A DNA stretch of 64,000 nt from NCBI GenBank assembly GCA_022843945.1, contig JALHMR010000012.1, positions 1 to 64,000 on the forward strand. The letters run 5' to 3'. Shown piece by piece: positions 23,875-31,121 of the stretch. The stretch's first letter is position 1. The number at the start of each line of letters is the position of its first letter. Made by a program: the position numbers and the translations under genes. Origin of the DNA: Rhodospirillaceae bacterium (GTDB lineage: Bacteria > Pseudomonadota > Alphaproteobacteria > CACIAM-22H2). The notes beneath the pieces are model-generated. The model made no database searches, was not told the DNA's origin, and saw only the letters and a program-made list of their open reading frames with translations.

Positions 23875-24766
23875 CCGAGTTCTCATCGAGAGGGTTGCGG
23901 GTGCGCTGGCTACGAGCGAAGGACTTGTCGAGAAGGACTGGCACGTCGTCCGGGCGCTCGCCGTAATCGCCGCTGTCGATCACGGCGAGATGATCCCGGT
24001 CTTTTCCGGCGGGACCTCGCTGTCAAAGGGCCATCAGCTCATCAAGCGCTTCTCGGAAGATATCGACTTCAAGGTCAAAGCTCCCGCTCGCGCCACCAAG
24101 GGCCAAGCCAGCCGCGACAGAAGTGCTTACCGCAAAAAGATCCTGGATGCGTTGGTCGCCGCCGGCTTCGCTCTTGAGCGCCAGCAGGCCGGCAACGAGA
24201 GCATGTATTTCTCTGCCGATCTGAAATACGGCGGCGCCTTCAAGGTCGGCGCAGGGTTGCGACCGCACATCAAGCTCGAGATGAGCTTCTGGGAACCGTC
24301 CTGCGCTCCGGTTGAAAAGCCGATCCAGTCGCTTGTCGGCTTGGCTGATAAGGCGGCTCCCGAAGTGCCAAAATTGCTCTGCATCGCCTTGGTCGAAACT
24401 GCGGCGGACAAGCTCAGCGCGCTCGCCTGGCGCGCTCATGTGCGAGATCGCAAAGCTGCGGGCGATGATCCTAGTATCGTCCGGCATCTTCACGACCTTG
24501 CGGCCCTTGAGCCTCACGTTCTCGCTAATGCCGATTTGCCACGGCTCGTGCGTGAAACCATGGCGCGCGACGCCACTCGTGCAGACGGTCTGCCGGAGGG
24601 ACCTGCCTTGCTCGGGTCAATGCTCGATAAGCTGGTCGCTGACAAGCTTTGGGGCGAGGAATACACGAACTTCGTCACACAGGTGTCCTATGCACCTGCC
24701 GCGGAACGGATCAGCTTCGAGGCCGCTCTTAAGGCTTGCCGTCGCCTCGTCACGCGCGTCGGCTAG
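23861..24766 (+). CDS. AbiEii/AbiGii-family nucleotidyltransferase toxin
   Basis: 301 residues. The nucleotidyltransferase core has GGTSLSKGHQLIKRFSEDID (the G-G-T-S...D-x-D motif, about 50-69), and later ALVETAADKLSALAWR, a motif of the COG2253/AbiEii family. Such toxins stop growth by modifying tRNA or other targets and act in abortive infection and in ICE or plasmid maintenance. GTG 23861 overlaps the antitoxin stop. The pair is probably the stability module of this ICE. Confidence 0.85.
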   Translation: MPPPDRVLIERVAGALATSEGLVEKDWHVVRALAVIAAVDHGEMIPVFSGGTSLSKGHQLIKRFSEDIDFKVKAPARATKGQASRDRSAYRKKILDALVAAGFALERQQAGNESMYFSADLKYGGAFKVGAGLRPHIKLEMSFWEPSCAPVEKPIQSLVGLADKAAPEVPKLLCIALVETAADKLSALAWRAHVRDRKAAGDDPSIVRHLHDLAALEPHVLANADLPRLVRETMARDATRADGLPEGPALLGSMLDKLVADKLWGEEYTNFVTQVSYAPAAERISFEAALKACRRLVTRVG

Positions 24767-24861
24767 CTGCCACTCTCGCCGCGGTGAGGAGTTGCCAGCC
24801 GCGCCTCCGACGCCTGGGGTAGCTTTTAAAGCTAATGGTCTAGCGGAATGAGCTGTCACCG

Positions 24862-24880
24862 CCGCAGGACGTTCCTGCGG
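24862..24880. terminator. Hairpin between converging AbiEii and AcpS-like genes
   Basis: Perfect 8-base stem CCGCAGGA (24862-24869) and TCCTGCGG (24873-24880) with a CGT loop, no T-run. A second 7-base hairpin (24891-24897 with 24901-24907) lies within the 3' end of the AcpS-like gene. Together they may stop transcription from both sides. Confidence 0.4.
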
Positions 24881-24881
24881 A

Positions 24882-25292
24882 CTAGGAGCGTTCCTCAGCT
24901 TGAGGAATGGCTTGGAGAATTGCAGTAGATGAGACAAAAACGGCGTTGTTCGATGACGTGATGAGGAAAACCGGTTTGTGACCTCTTGGTGTTAATGCCC
25001 GCAGGCGTTTGCGTGCGTCTCCTTGAAGAGTAACGACAATAGCCAAGTGGTCTGATGATAGCTCGATATCGCGAGCACGGACCTGATCTGCGAAGCCAGT
25101 GCCAAGCGCCTTGGCGCATGCTTCCTTGCAGGCAAAGCCACACGCGAAAGACAGACCAGGGTCAGGCATTTCTAGGCACTGGTTGCGTTCCTTTGACGTG
25201 AACACTTCCTCGATCCACGCATCGCCGAACCGGTTCACGGAACGTCGGATCCTTTCAATCCGGCACAGGTCAGTGCCAATACCGAGGATCAC
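24882..25292 (-). CDS. AcpS-like 4'-phosphopantetheinyl transferase
   Basis: 136 residues, full AcpS fold. MILGIGTDLCRIERI gives the metal-binding Asp (D8), FTSKERNQC the middle motif, and CGFACKEACAKALGTGF the second metal ligand (E57) and the substrate-binding helix. AcpS moves phosphopantetheine from CoA to a Ser of a carrier protein. A second, ICE-borne copy in a defence-like operon with no carrier protein or synthase gene nearby is odd. GTG start at 25292, 48 bases after the upstream gene, so it is the last gene of the minus-strand cargo operon. Confidence 0.8.
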   Translation of the reverse strand: MILGIGTDLCRIERIRRSVNRFGDAWIEEVFTSKERNQCLEMPDPGLSFACGFACKEACAKALGTGFADQVRARDIELSSDHLAIVVTLQGDARKRLRALTPRGHKPVFLITSSNNAVFVSSTAILQAIPQAEERS

Positions 25293-25340
25293 GAGCTTTC
25301 ACCGGGCGCTCATAGACGACACGTTGGGGGCCAATCTCGT

Positions 25341-26345
25341 TCATACAAGCAGGCCTGCCTCGTGGCCAGTCACTGCGGTGTACTTTTCGAAGGCGGTCGT
25401 ATCGACCTTGACCTTCCACCGCGGCGGGAACATCGGGTGCGGTAGCGGGTTTGTATTCTTCCGATAGACTTGTTTTATACGCAGGCGCCCTGATAGCCCC
25501 GGGACGTCGGGATGAGCTACTCGCGCATACTTGGAGATCTCGCAGAATAGATTCTGGCAGTCGATTGGTTGAAGTCGGCGGCCAAAGAGTGTTCGGAAGG
25601 TCACGCCGGCCTTTGCAAATGCTGCGTCCTGCTGCTCGCAGACCCAGAAAATCACCTCTTCGGGGGAAAGGCGCCCGGTGGAGGCGAAGCACTTCGCTAT
25701 TCCATCGAGCGCGCCGGGGCCAGCAATTACGAATGACTTTTCCTCGTGGTCCAGCAAATTAGAATAGTTCAAATCGATCGCGTATTGGAACGCGAGAAAT
25801 GGCCCGAGCCCGGGATAGCGTAGGAGGGTATCGTAGACTGCACGTAAGCTACGTGCCTGATGCAAGCGATCAGGGATTTTGTCATCCATCATGCGCACGA
25901 GTAGTGCGAGGTGATTAGCGTGTTTGCGGGCGTGGCCGAGTGCGGGCGCGGGCATGATGTAGGCTGCGGAGTAGAGGCGCTCTCCCCGCGCCATAAGCCC
26001 ATCAAGGACCTCTACGATTGCATCTAGGTCGGTGTTGTCGTAGCTGATCGGACCAAGGCTACGTTCAATTGCCTTCCAGGTCTCAATCCGATTGAAGAGT
26101 TTGAAGAGTAGCGTCCGAAAAAAAAGTTCACGAGGAGACGTTGGTCGATCATCGCGATACTGGACCTCCCGAATCAGAAACTGGCTAACCCGGTCGGCTG
26201 CTCGGTAGGCATTGGTGAAGCGGTAGCTGGCGAGAATGTGATCGCTGGTCCAAGGCCCCGGATGACCCGCCAGCCGTCGAAAGTAGATCGCTTGGCGCTC
26301 TGCCGCGAATCGCCAGTAGGTATCGAAAACCGATGTCGGATCCAT
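25341..26345 (-). CDS. 5-hmdU DNA kinase helical-domain family protein
   Basis: 334 residues from ATG 26345, chosen because AAAAGGG lies just upstream and the family motif begins at once: VFDTYWRFAAERQAIYFRRL, then GPWTSDHILASYRFTNAYRA and DRVSQFLIREVQY. Near the end ARVAHPDVPGLSGRLRIKQ is also typical. The family was described in phage and bacterial pathways that place complex groups on thymine in DNA (5-hydroxymethyl-dU kinases and related pyrophosphorylases). Membership is clear to me from the pattern; the exact activity is not. It lies 137 bases after the dCTP-deaminase-like gene and may have its own promoter. Confidence 0.72.
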   Translation of the reverse strand: MDPTSVFDTYWRFAAERQAIYFRRLAGHPGPWTSDHILASYRFTNAYRAADRVSQFLIREVQYRDDRPTSPRELFFRTLLFKLFNRIETWKAIERSLGPISYDNTDLDAIVEVLDGLMARGERLYSAAYIMPAPALGHARKHANHLALLVRMMDDKIPDRLHQARSLRAVYDTLLRYPGLGPFLAFQYAIDLNYSNLLDHEEKSFVIAGPGALDGIAKCFASTGRLSPEEVIFWVCEQQDAAFAKAGVTFRTLFGRRLQPIDCQNLFCEISKYARVAHPDVPGLSGRLRIKQVYRKNTNPLPHPMFPPRWKVKVDTTAFEKYTAVTGHEAGLLV

Positions 26346-26482
26346 GAACCCTTTTCTTCTGGGACACCAAGCAGAGGCAGGCGAACGCAGGCGTCGCCTA
26401 GTCCGCCACGCGCCAAACTTAGAGTCGTGAGTAAATCTTAGCCGAAAACTAAGCTGCCGATAACCGCGATTGCAGCTCTGCA

Positions 26483-27304
26483 CTAAGGTGTGCGCGGTGC
26501 AGAAGGAGGTGCTGCCGGGTTGGTGACAGGAGGAGGGGCAGGCGGGGCGGTTACAGAAGGAGGTGTTGCCGGTGGAGTGACGGCAGGAGCCGTCGCCGGG
26601 GCGGTGATCGCAGTGTTCGGGCGATCAACGGGGCGGCTGGACGAACACTCTTTAACACCGAAGGCAATCAATAGGCCTACAATGAGTCCCCCGGCCCATT
26701 TAACTACCGCTTGCTCCCGCTCGACCGCGTTGACCCGCTCCTTGATGGCCTCATCGTTCTCCTTGATCTTCGATAGTAGGTTCGCAAAGGACTCGAGGCC
26801 CCCCGCTATGGGACCGGTGAGGTCAGATGGAATGCTGTCATAACCCTTCTTTTTTTCGAGTTGTGACGGCCTATCGAGATCGGCGTACCAAATCAGGAAG
26901 CACGGCTCACCACGCGACAAGTGGACAGGGCCAGGACCTGCATTGAACACCGCGAAAATTAATCGGCCTTCGTAATTGGGGTCCACATGGAACCCCGATA
27001 CGTTGACGAGCCCTCTGAATTTGTAGCCGGCGCGGATGGAAATGAAAGCAACGGCTTCTATGGGGACGCGTACGGTTTCTTCGGTGAGAATGAAACCAAA
27101 TTGGCCGGCTGGAATGGTAAATCCTTGGCCCTCGGATAGCTGCGTCTTAGGTTTATTGCGTGGGTCGCTGGGCTCACCGGTGGGAGAGACATAGACTTCA
27201 GGACCCACCCTGAGACGATAAGACGCGCGGTCGAGCCGCAACGGATCGTACCCAGTGATGAGCGCTCCGAGCTCGTCGTGAAGCCTATCATTTCCCCAAA
27301 ACAT
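26483..27304 (-). CDS. Membrane-anchored dCTP-deaminase-fold protein, catalytic residues replaced
   Basis: 273 residues. Residues 20-150 follow dCTP deaminase/dUTPase (ASYRLRVGPE, IPAGQFGFILTEETVRVP, VDPNYEGRLIFAVFNAG). At the position of the enzyme's GRSSLAR loop it has IRAGYKF, and the catalytic Glu of the LEFYN motif is replaced (FAVFN), so deamination is unlikely. After the domain come a charged helical part (about 170-200), a membrane helix (VKWAGGLIVGLLIAFGV, about 202-218) and a Pro/Ala/Thr-rich tail. It could bind a pyrimidine nucleotide at the membrane as a sensor or effector. The start overlaps the upstream stop (TAATG). Confidence 0.75.
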   Translation of the reverse strand: MFWGNDRLHDELGALITGYDPLRLDRASYRLRVGPEVYVSPTGEPSDPRNKPKTQLSEGQGFTIPAGQFGFILTEETVRVPIEAVAFISIRAGYKFRGLVNVSGFHVDPNYEGRLIFAVFNAGPGPVHLSRGEPCFLIWYADLDRPSQLEKKKGYDSIPSDLTGPIAGGLESFANLLSKIKENDEAIKERVNAVEREQAVVKWAGGLIVGLLIAFGVKECSSSRPVDRPNTAITAPATAPAVTPPATPPSVTAPPAPPPVTNPAAPPSAPRTP

Positions 27305-27894
27305 TAGGCCTCGCCTCCTGCACCTTCGCGAAAATGTTTGTCAAAAATTGAGCGCGTTTCGACAAGGCGGATGCGGCTTTTATAGGCCTCGGCGATGTCC
27401 AGACCTTTAACGCTCGCTTGAACGAGTACGGTCTTCAACAGGGCGAGGTTGCAGTTCTGCATACCTTCTCGGAAGGGGACTGGCTCGAGATGGTCCCAAG
27501 ACTCGCATAGCTTAGCGAGTTTGCCGTTGTGACGAGCAAACTGCCGGACAAGCCACAGAGGATCATCAGGGTTACGCCCCAATTCCTGTCCCAATCGCGC
27601 GCCGACCTCCTGGAAGGAGCCGCTGGCGACGCTTCCAAGTTCTTGTCCAAGATCTTGGTTGAGGGTGTTTGCAGTAGCGAGGGCGATGATGAAAGCATCG
27701 ACTAGCGTTTTTACGAACTGCGCGTTGTCGCCTTGTTCGATCGCCTCGAAAAAATATGCCGTGTACTTGGTGTTATGTAGCGCCATGTGCTTGATGCGTT
27801 GCGCGAGCGGCATGATCACGACATCTTTGTGATAGGCCTCGTCGTGCTTCAGTTGAGCCCACTGAAGAGCAAGGAGCTGATCGCGAACAGTCAT
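27304..27894 (-). CDS. Helical protein, possibly MazG-like
   Basis: 196 residues, all-helical by eye. QRIKHMALHNTKYTAYFFEA followed by VDAFIIALATANTLNQDL resembles the all-alpha NTP pyrophosphatase (MazG) fold, in which a helix with acidic residues precedes a D-x-x-x-x-x-L-A-x-A-N helix. The EExxE metal motif of true MazG is not there, so it may be inactive or a different family. ATG 27894 has GGAAC upstream; GTG 27900 is possible. It sits 12 bases after the ThyA-like gene and 1 base over the deaminase-like gene, so it belongs to the same nucleotide-linked operon. Confidence 0.6.
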   Translation of the reverse strand: MTVRDQLLALQWAQLKHDEAYHKDVVIMPLAQRIKHMALHNTKYTAYFFEAIEQGDNAQFVKTLVDAFIIALATANTLNQDLGQELGSVASGSFQEVGARLGQELGRNPDDPLWLVRQFARHNGKLAKLCESWDHLEPVPFREGMQNCNLALLKTVLVQASVKGLDIAEAYKSRIRLVETRSIFDKHFREGAGGEA

Positions 27895-27906
27895 TGGCAC
27901 GTTCCG

Positions 27907-28719
27907 TCAGGCCGCCGCAGCGGTCGAAGCATTGTAGATATCCCTGCAGCGCGCGATCAGGGCTTCCACTTCGCGTTTCGTCCAGCTTCCACCTGAGCCC
28001 TCCCCTGAGCCCGTATCAAGCCGCGCGAAAGTGGAATTGATGGTCAGAGTACCAACTTTAAGCTTGGTTTCGCGGGCTAAGAAATACTGGAGCCTCCCCA
28101 AACCAACCAAGTTTCCGAGCAGGCGGCGCACATAGTAGTGGGAGCGATACGTCGCGTTGAACCGAATTTTTCCGTCATGCACCTTAATGCTGAGATGGCT
28201 TAAGCATGGGCCACCGTACAGGCGCTTACGGTCAGTTGCGGCGTCGTAGATCAGTATTTCGTCCTCGAAGTGGCGGCCCTGCCCAAGTTCGAAGGAAGCG
28301 CGGTATTTCCCATGTTTCGCGATCTTGTTGACCAGGTCCTCTAGCGGATTGAATGTGTTCCCCTCAAAGTCCTTCTGCCGGAGGATCCGGTAAGAGTATG
28401 AACCCCAATTCCCGTCGGTGCGACCCTTCTGGATTGCACGGAGCTTGGATGGATAGTCCTCGAACAGACCGCGTGCGCCCTTGCGCATGTACTCGTCGAG
28501 CGGAAAAATTGTCTCGGCAACTGTATGCACGCTGAAGGCGCCGTGATTGGTGAGAAAGCTGTCCATCTCCTTGTAGACCACGGCGTCAGCAGCTGAGAGC
28601 ACGGTTGGTTCCGCGATGTGCAAGATGACGTCAAAATCTTCGGTATCATCACACTTGGTAAGGTGCTCGACCGCTGCGAGCCACACTGCGGGGGCCGTCT
28701 GGCGTTGGATGAGTTCCAT
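27907..28719 (-). CDS. Divergent thymidylate-synthase-like protein
   Basis: 270 residues. The C-terminal two thirds follow ThyA: NWGSYSYRIL for the GPxYGxQWR region, GGPCLSHLSIKV with the catalytic Cys (C172), and NATYRSHYYVRRLLGNLVGL with the Arg-Ser of the nucleotide-binding motif and the conserved Asn (N203). The N-terminal 100 residues are unlike normal ThyA. Relatives include pyrimidine hydroxymethylases used by phages to make 5-hydroxymethyl bases; which substrate this one uses is not readable. It follows the protease gene by 8 bases and precedes the helical gene by 12. The housekeeping thyA is not in the window. Confidence 0.75.
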   Translation of the reverse strand: MELIQRQTAPAVWLAAVEHLTKCDDTEDFDVILHIAEPTVLSAADAVVYKEMDSFLTNHGAFSVHTVAETIFPLDEYMRKGARGLFEDYPSKLRAIQKGRTDGNWGSYSYRILRQKDFEGNTFNPLEDLVNKIAKHGKYRASFELGQGRHFEDEILIYDAATDRKRLYGGPCLSHLSIKVHDGKIRFNATYRSHYYVRRLLGNLVGLGRLQYFLARETKLKVGTLTINSTFARLDTGSGEGSGGSWTKREVEALIARCRDIYNASTAAAA

Positions 28720-28727
28720 TGTGTCCT

Positions 28728-29363
28728 CTAGGTCAGTAGGGCTGTTTCGTGGAGCTGACGATCAACGTAACCGCGCGGTAGCCAAGCGTAACCGCCGAGT
28801 CCCCATCCTTCGCCCCAGCTATTGCGAATAAGCAGCGCCGGAGCACTCCCGCTGTCGACGCCGTGACCTACCGCGAGGACGGCATGACCGCCTCGCTCAA
28901 TATCGGGCGCGCGATCTGCAACGTGTCCAGCGGCGTCATGTCGATAGAAGGCGTCAGTTATGACCAAGCCCAGAACAACCGGAGTTCCGCCATCAAGCAC
29001 AGCGACTACACCGTCGAAATCGAGCTTGCTGGGTGTCAGGGAAGCTTTGAGAAGCGTCGACGTGATTCCCGGTGGGACCCAGGGCGTCAACTGGTCCGAG
29101 GTATAGGGCCAAGCCGCCTCGATTGGTTGGCCCTCATCCGCCAATGCAGCGGCAGCGGCTGCCATCGTTGTGCCGGCATTCGGGTTTTTGCCCGGCGTGC
29201 GGGCCACGGCATGGAAGTAGAGGTACTCGACACAAAGGTGTTCGCCGGGCGCGGCATGATGCTCATGTGCGGTCGAGCTAGCGAATGCAAGGCACGAATT
29301 TCGACGGCCCTGATTACGAACGGGCAGGAGGGCGGGACGGAGGTCTACGCTCGGAGTGATCAC
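28728..29363 (-). CDS. Papain-like C1-family cysteine protease
   Basis: 211 residues, compact. VDLRPALLPVRNQGRRNSC gives the oxyanion Gln (Q18) and catalytic Cys (C24), GGHAVLAVGHG the His (H160), and LIRNSWGEGWGLGGYAWLP the Asn (N181). No pro-peptide or signal peptide is seen, so it is a cytosolic enzyme made ready to act unless held by an inhibitor. The gene starts 2 bases after the ImmA-chagasin gene, whose second domain belongs to the inhibitor class of exactly this protease family. I infer a regulated, possibly toxic protease; its target is unknown. Confidence 0.82.
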   Translation of the reverse strand: MITPSVDLRPALLPVRNQGRRNSCLAFASSTAHEHHAAPGEHLCVEYLYFHAVARTPGKNPNAGTTMAAAAAALADEGQPIEAAWPYTSDQLTPWVPPGITSTLLKASLTPSKLDFDGVVAVLDGGTPVVLGLVITDAFYRHDAAGHVADRAPDIERGGHAVLAVGHGVDSGSAPALLIRNSWGEGWGLGGYAWLPRGYVDRQLHETALLT

Positions 29364-29365
29364 GG

Positions 29366-30421
29366 CTACATACCGAAGCGACGTCGATTGGCGCGCGACA
29401 AGCCCCCGGATTCCGGGCCTTGGAGCGAGAGGGCGAGCGCGAAGGTTGGGTCAGCAGGGTTCTCTCCTGCCCACGGCTGAGACTCCCTCAAGGTCACCTC
29501 GCCGGTGCCTTGCTCGGGTGGACGTGCGATCAAAGTACGAACCGCAGGTGCACCGTAGTGAAGTGGGTCGCGGGAGAACGCAGACTCATCAGAGAGCACG
29601 AGGTAGCCGGCTTGGCGTAGCGCGTCGATCTGCCACTGATAACCGCCGCCGGCTACTTCTTCGAGTTCGATTCGGAGCAAGTCATCAGGGTTGCCGATCA
29701 GGCAGGCGCCGTTGTCCTTCGCCGTAAGACGCCACACATCTGACCAAGAGCTACCCGGCCGGAATTCTCCGCCCAAGCGAGACTTGAGCTTGGCGACCTT
29801 TACCTTGAGCAGTTCATCGACTTCGCTTTCAGGCAGGATCTGGTGGCCAACTAAACCCCAGCAAACTGCCTCATAGCTCGCACCCATCCGTAACGAGAGC
29901 TGATAAACGACGTCGGGATTGCGCAAATGGCCAGCGACTGTCCACTCCTGTGCGCGAATATGGTGTCGATATAACCAGCGGGGCAGCAAGAACTCTGCAG
30001 CGAACGCGTCGGCGGCAACCTCTTGCAGATCACGCCCTGCAGTCGGTGTGAGCGACCCGCGATAGAGCATCTCCCGGTCGACGCTGCCGCGATGCTCTAG
30101 CACCGCGTGCCCTAGCTCATGTGCCCCAGTAAAGCGCTGAATGTGAAGCCCGCGTTTTGTTGTAATCATGATGCCGCGAAGCGGTGCGGGCAGACATAAG
30201 CCGAGCGCAGAGGTCAAGGGCTTGAAGACAAGCGGGATATCGAGTTCGCTGATGACTTCGAAGACATCAACGAAGCCACTGCCCTCGGTGACGCGCCGCT
30301 GCAAATCTAAGTCGCGATGCAGCTGCTTCGCAGCAGCGACGGCATCGAGACGGGCGGCGGCGGCAGGGGACCTAGCCACGGCTTGTGTCCCGTGGCTGGC
30401 GTAGCTGGAGGAATTCAGCAA
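29366..30421 (-). CDS. ImmA/IrrE metallopeptidase fused to a chagasin-like inhibitor domain
   Basis: 351 residues in two domains. Residues 40-200 are an ImmA/IrrE (M78) zinc peptidase: FTGAHELGHAVLEH (HELGH at 101-105) and the EVAADAFAAEFLLP ligand helix. ImmA peptidases cleave partner XRE repressors. Residues about 246-334 match the I42 chagasin fold: VAGGGYQW for the NPTTGYxW loop, GTGEVTLRESQPW for the RPW loop, and a closing TFALALSL strand. Chagasins block papain-type enzymes, and the next gene, 2 bases away, encodes one. The start lies inside the XRE gene, overlapping it by 50 bases. Confidence 0.82.
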   Translation of the reverse strand: MLNSSSYASHGTQAVARSPAAAARLDAVAAAKQLHRDLDLQRRVTEGSGFVDVFEVISELDIPLVFKPLTSALGLCLPAPLRGIMITTKRGLHIQRFTGAHELGHAVLEHRGSVDREMLYRGSLTPTAGRDLQEVAADAFAAEFLLPRWLYRHHIRAQEWTVAGHLRNPDVVYQLSLRMGASYEAVCWGLVGHQILPESEVDELLKVKVAKLKSRLGGEFRPGSSWSDVWRLTAKDNGACLIGNPDDLLRIELEEVAGGGYQWQIDALRQAGYLVLSDESAFSRDPLHYGAPAVRTLIARPPEQGTGEVTLRESQPWAGENPADPTFALALSLQGPESGGLSRANRRRFGM

Positions 30422-30728
30422 ATCGTAGAAGCTCGGCGCGGTCCCCTGGGGACAGCTCGGTAGCGGCGCGCGCGAGGGCTTGCACGTTTTCGGGCAGCGG
30501 CTTCGTTTCGGCGACCCCGGTCAAGGCCTCAATCGACTGGCCATAGACTTTTGCGAACTTGGCCAGTTCCACGGCATCAACTTTTCGCTTTCCATTTTCG
30601 ACCAGCGACAGCGCCGAACGTGAAAGACCTACTGCAACCGCGGCATCCTCCTGCTTCAGTTCGAGATACTCTCGCGCCTGTTGAAGGCGCTCACCGATTT
30701 GCCGCCATTTCTCCGTGTCGTCGCTCAT
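30372..30728 (-). CDS. XRE-family repressor
   Basis: 118 residues. A lambda-Cro/XRE helix-turn-helix (about 10-66: RLQQAREYLELKQEDAAVAV, GLSRSALSLVENGKRKV) is followed by a short helical tail. Paired with the ImmA gene it overlaps, it forms the classic repressor-peptidase switch: damage or infection activates ImmA, which cuts the repressor. The inverted repeat over the operon promoter at 31122-31140 is its likely operator. ATG at 30728. Confidence 0.85.
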   Translation of the reverse strand: MSDDTEKWRQIGERLQQAREYLELKQEDAAVAVGLSRSALSLVENGKRKVDAVELAKFAKVYGQSIEALTGVAETKPLPENVQALARAATELSPGDRAELLRFAEFLQLRQPRDTSRG

Positions 30729-30738
30729 GATCGTGTCC

Positions 30739-31110
30739 TCATACCGTACTCAGTTCCTTAGCGGGCTTGGGCTTCCTCACCTTGATGTCGCCAATAAAGA
30801 CCTTCTCCAGTTTCGGTACGATGTCGGCGATCATCTCGTCACAACTGCCATAGCCTCCCGCCTTTATGATTTGAGGAGGCAGATCAATATCGAGAACCTT
30901 CTTCGTCACGACGGTCGCATCTACGACCCTTTTCGAGTCAATCGCGGGCCGCATACCCATGATCGAGCCGCCAGCCCCTGAAGGAGCGCCGGCTTCGACG
31001 GAGCCGTCGATTGATTCCGTTTCTTCCTTAAACCAAGCCTCAAGCTCAGCTTTGAGCTTGGAAACCTTGGCCGCGAATGCCTTCTTCAGTTCGTCCTTGG
31101 TCGTGGCCAT
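30739..31110 (-). CDS. Small charged helical protein, first gene of the cargo operon
   Basis: 123 residues from ATG 31110, chosen since GGAG lies 7 bases upstream and the extra ten residues from 31140 would run through the operator. The first 45 residues form a Lys/Glu-rich amphipathic helix or coiled coil (KKAFAAKVSKLKAELEAWFK). The rest has a Gly/Ser linker and a VVDATVVTKKVLDIDLPPQI stretch, then a basic tail. No family is recognised. It leads the transcript of the XRE, ImmA-chagasin and protease genes, 10 bases ahead of the XRE gene, and could be an antitoxin, adaptor or protease target. Confidence 0.6.
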   Translation of the reverse strand: MATTKDELKKAFAAKVSKLKAELEAWFKEETESIDGSVEAGAPSGAGGSIMGMRPAIDSKRVVDATVVTKKVLDIDLPPQIIKAGGYGSCDEMIADIVPKLEKVFIGDIKVRKPKPAKELSTV

Positions 31111-31121
31111 GTGTCCACTCC

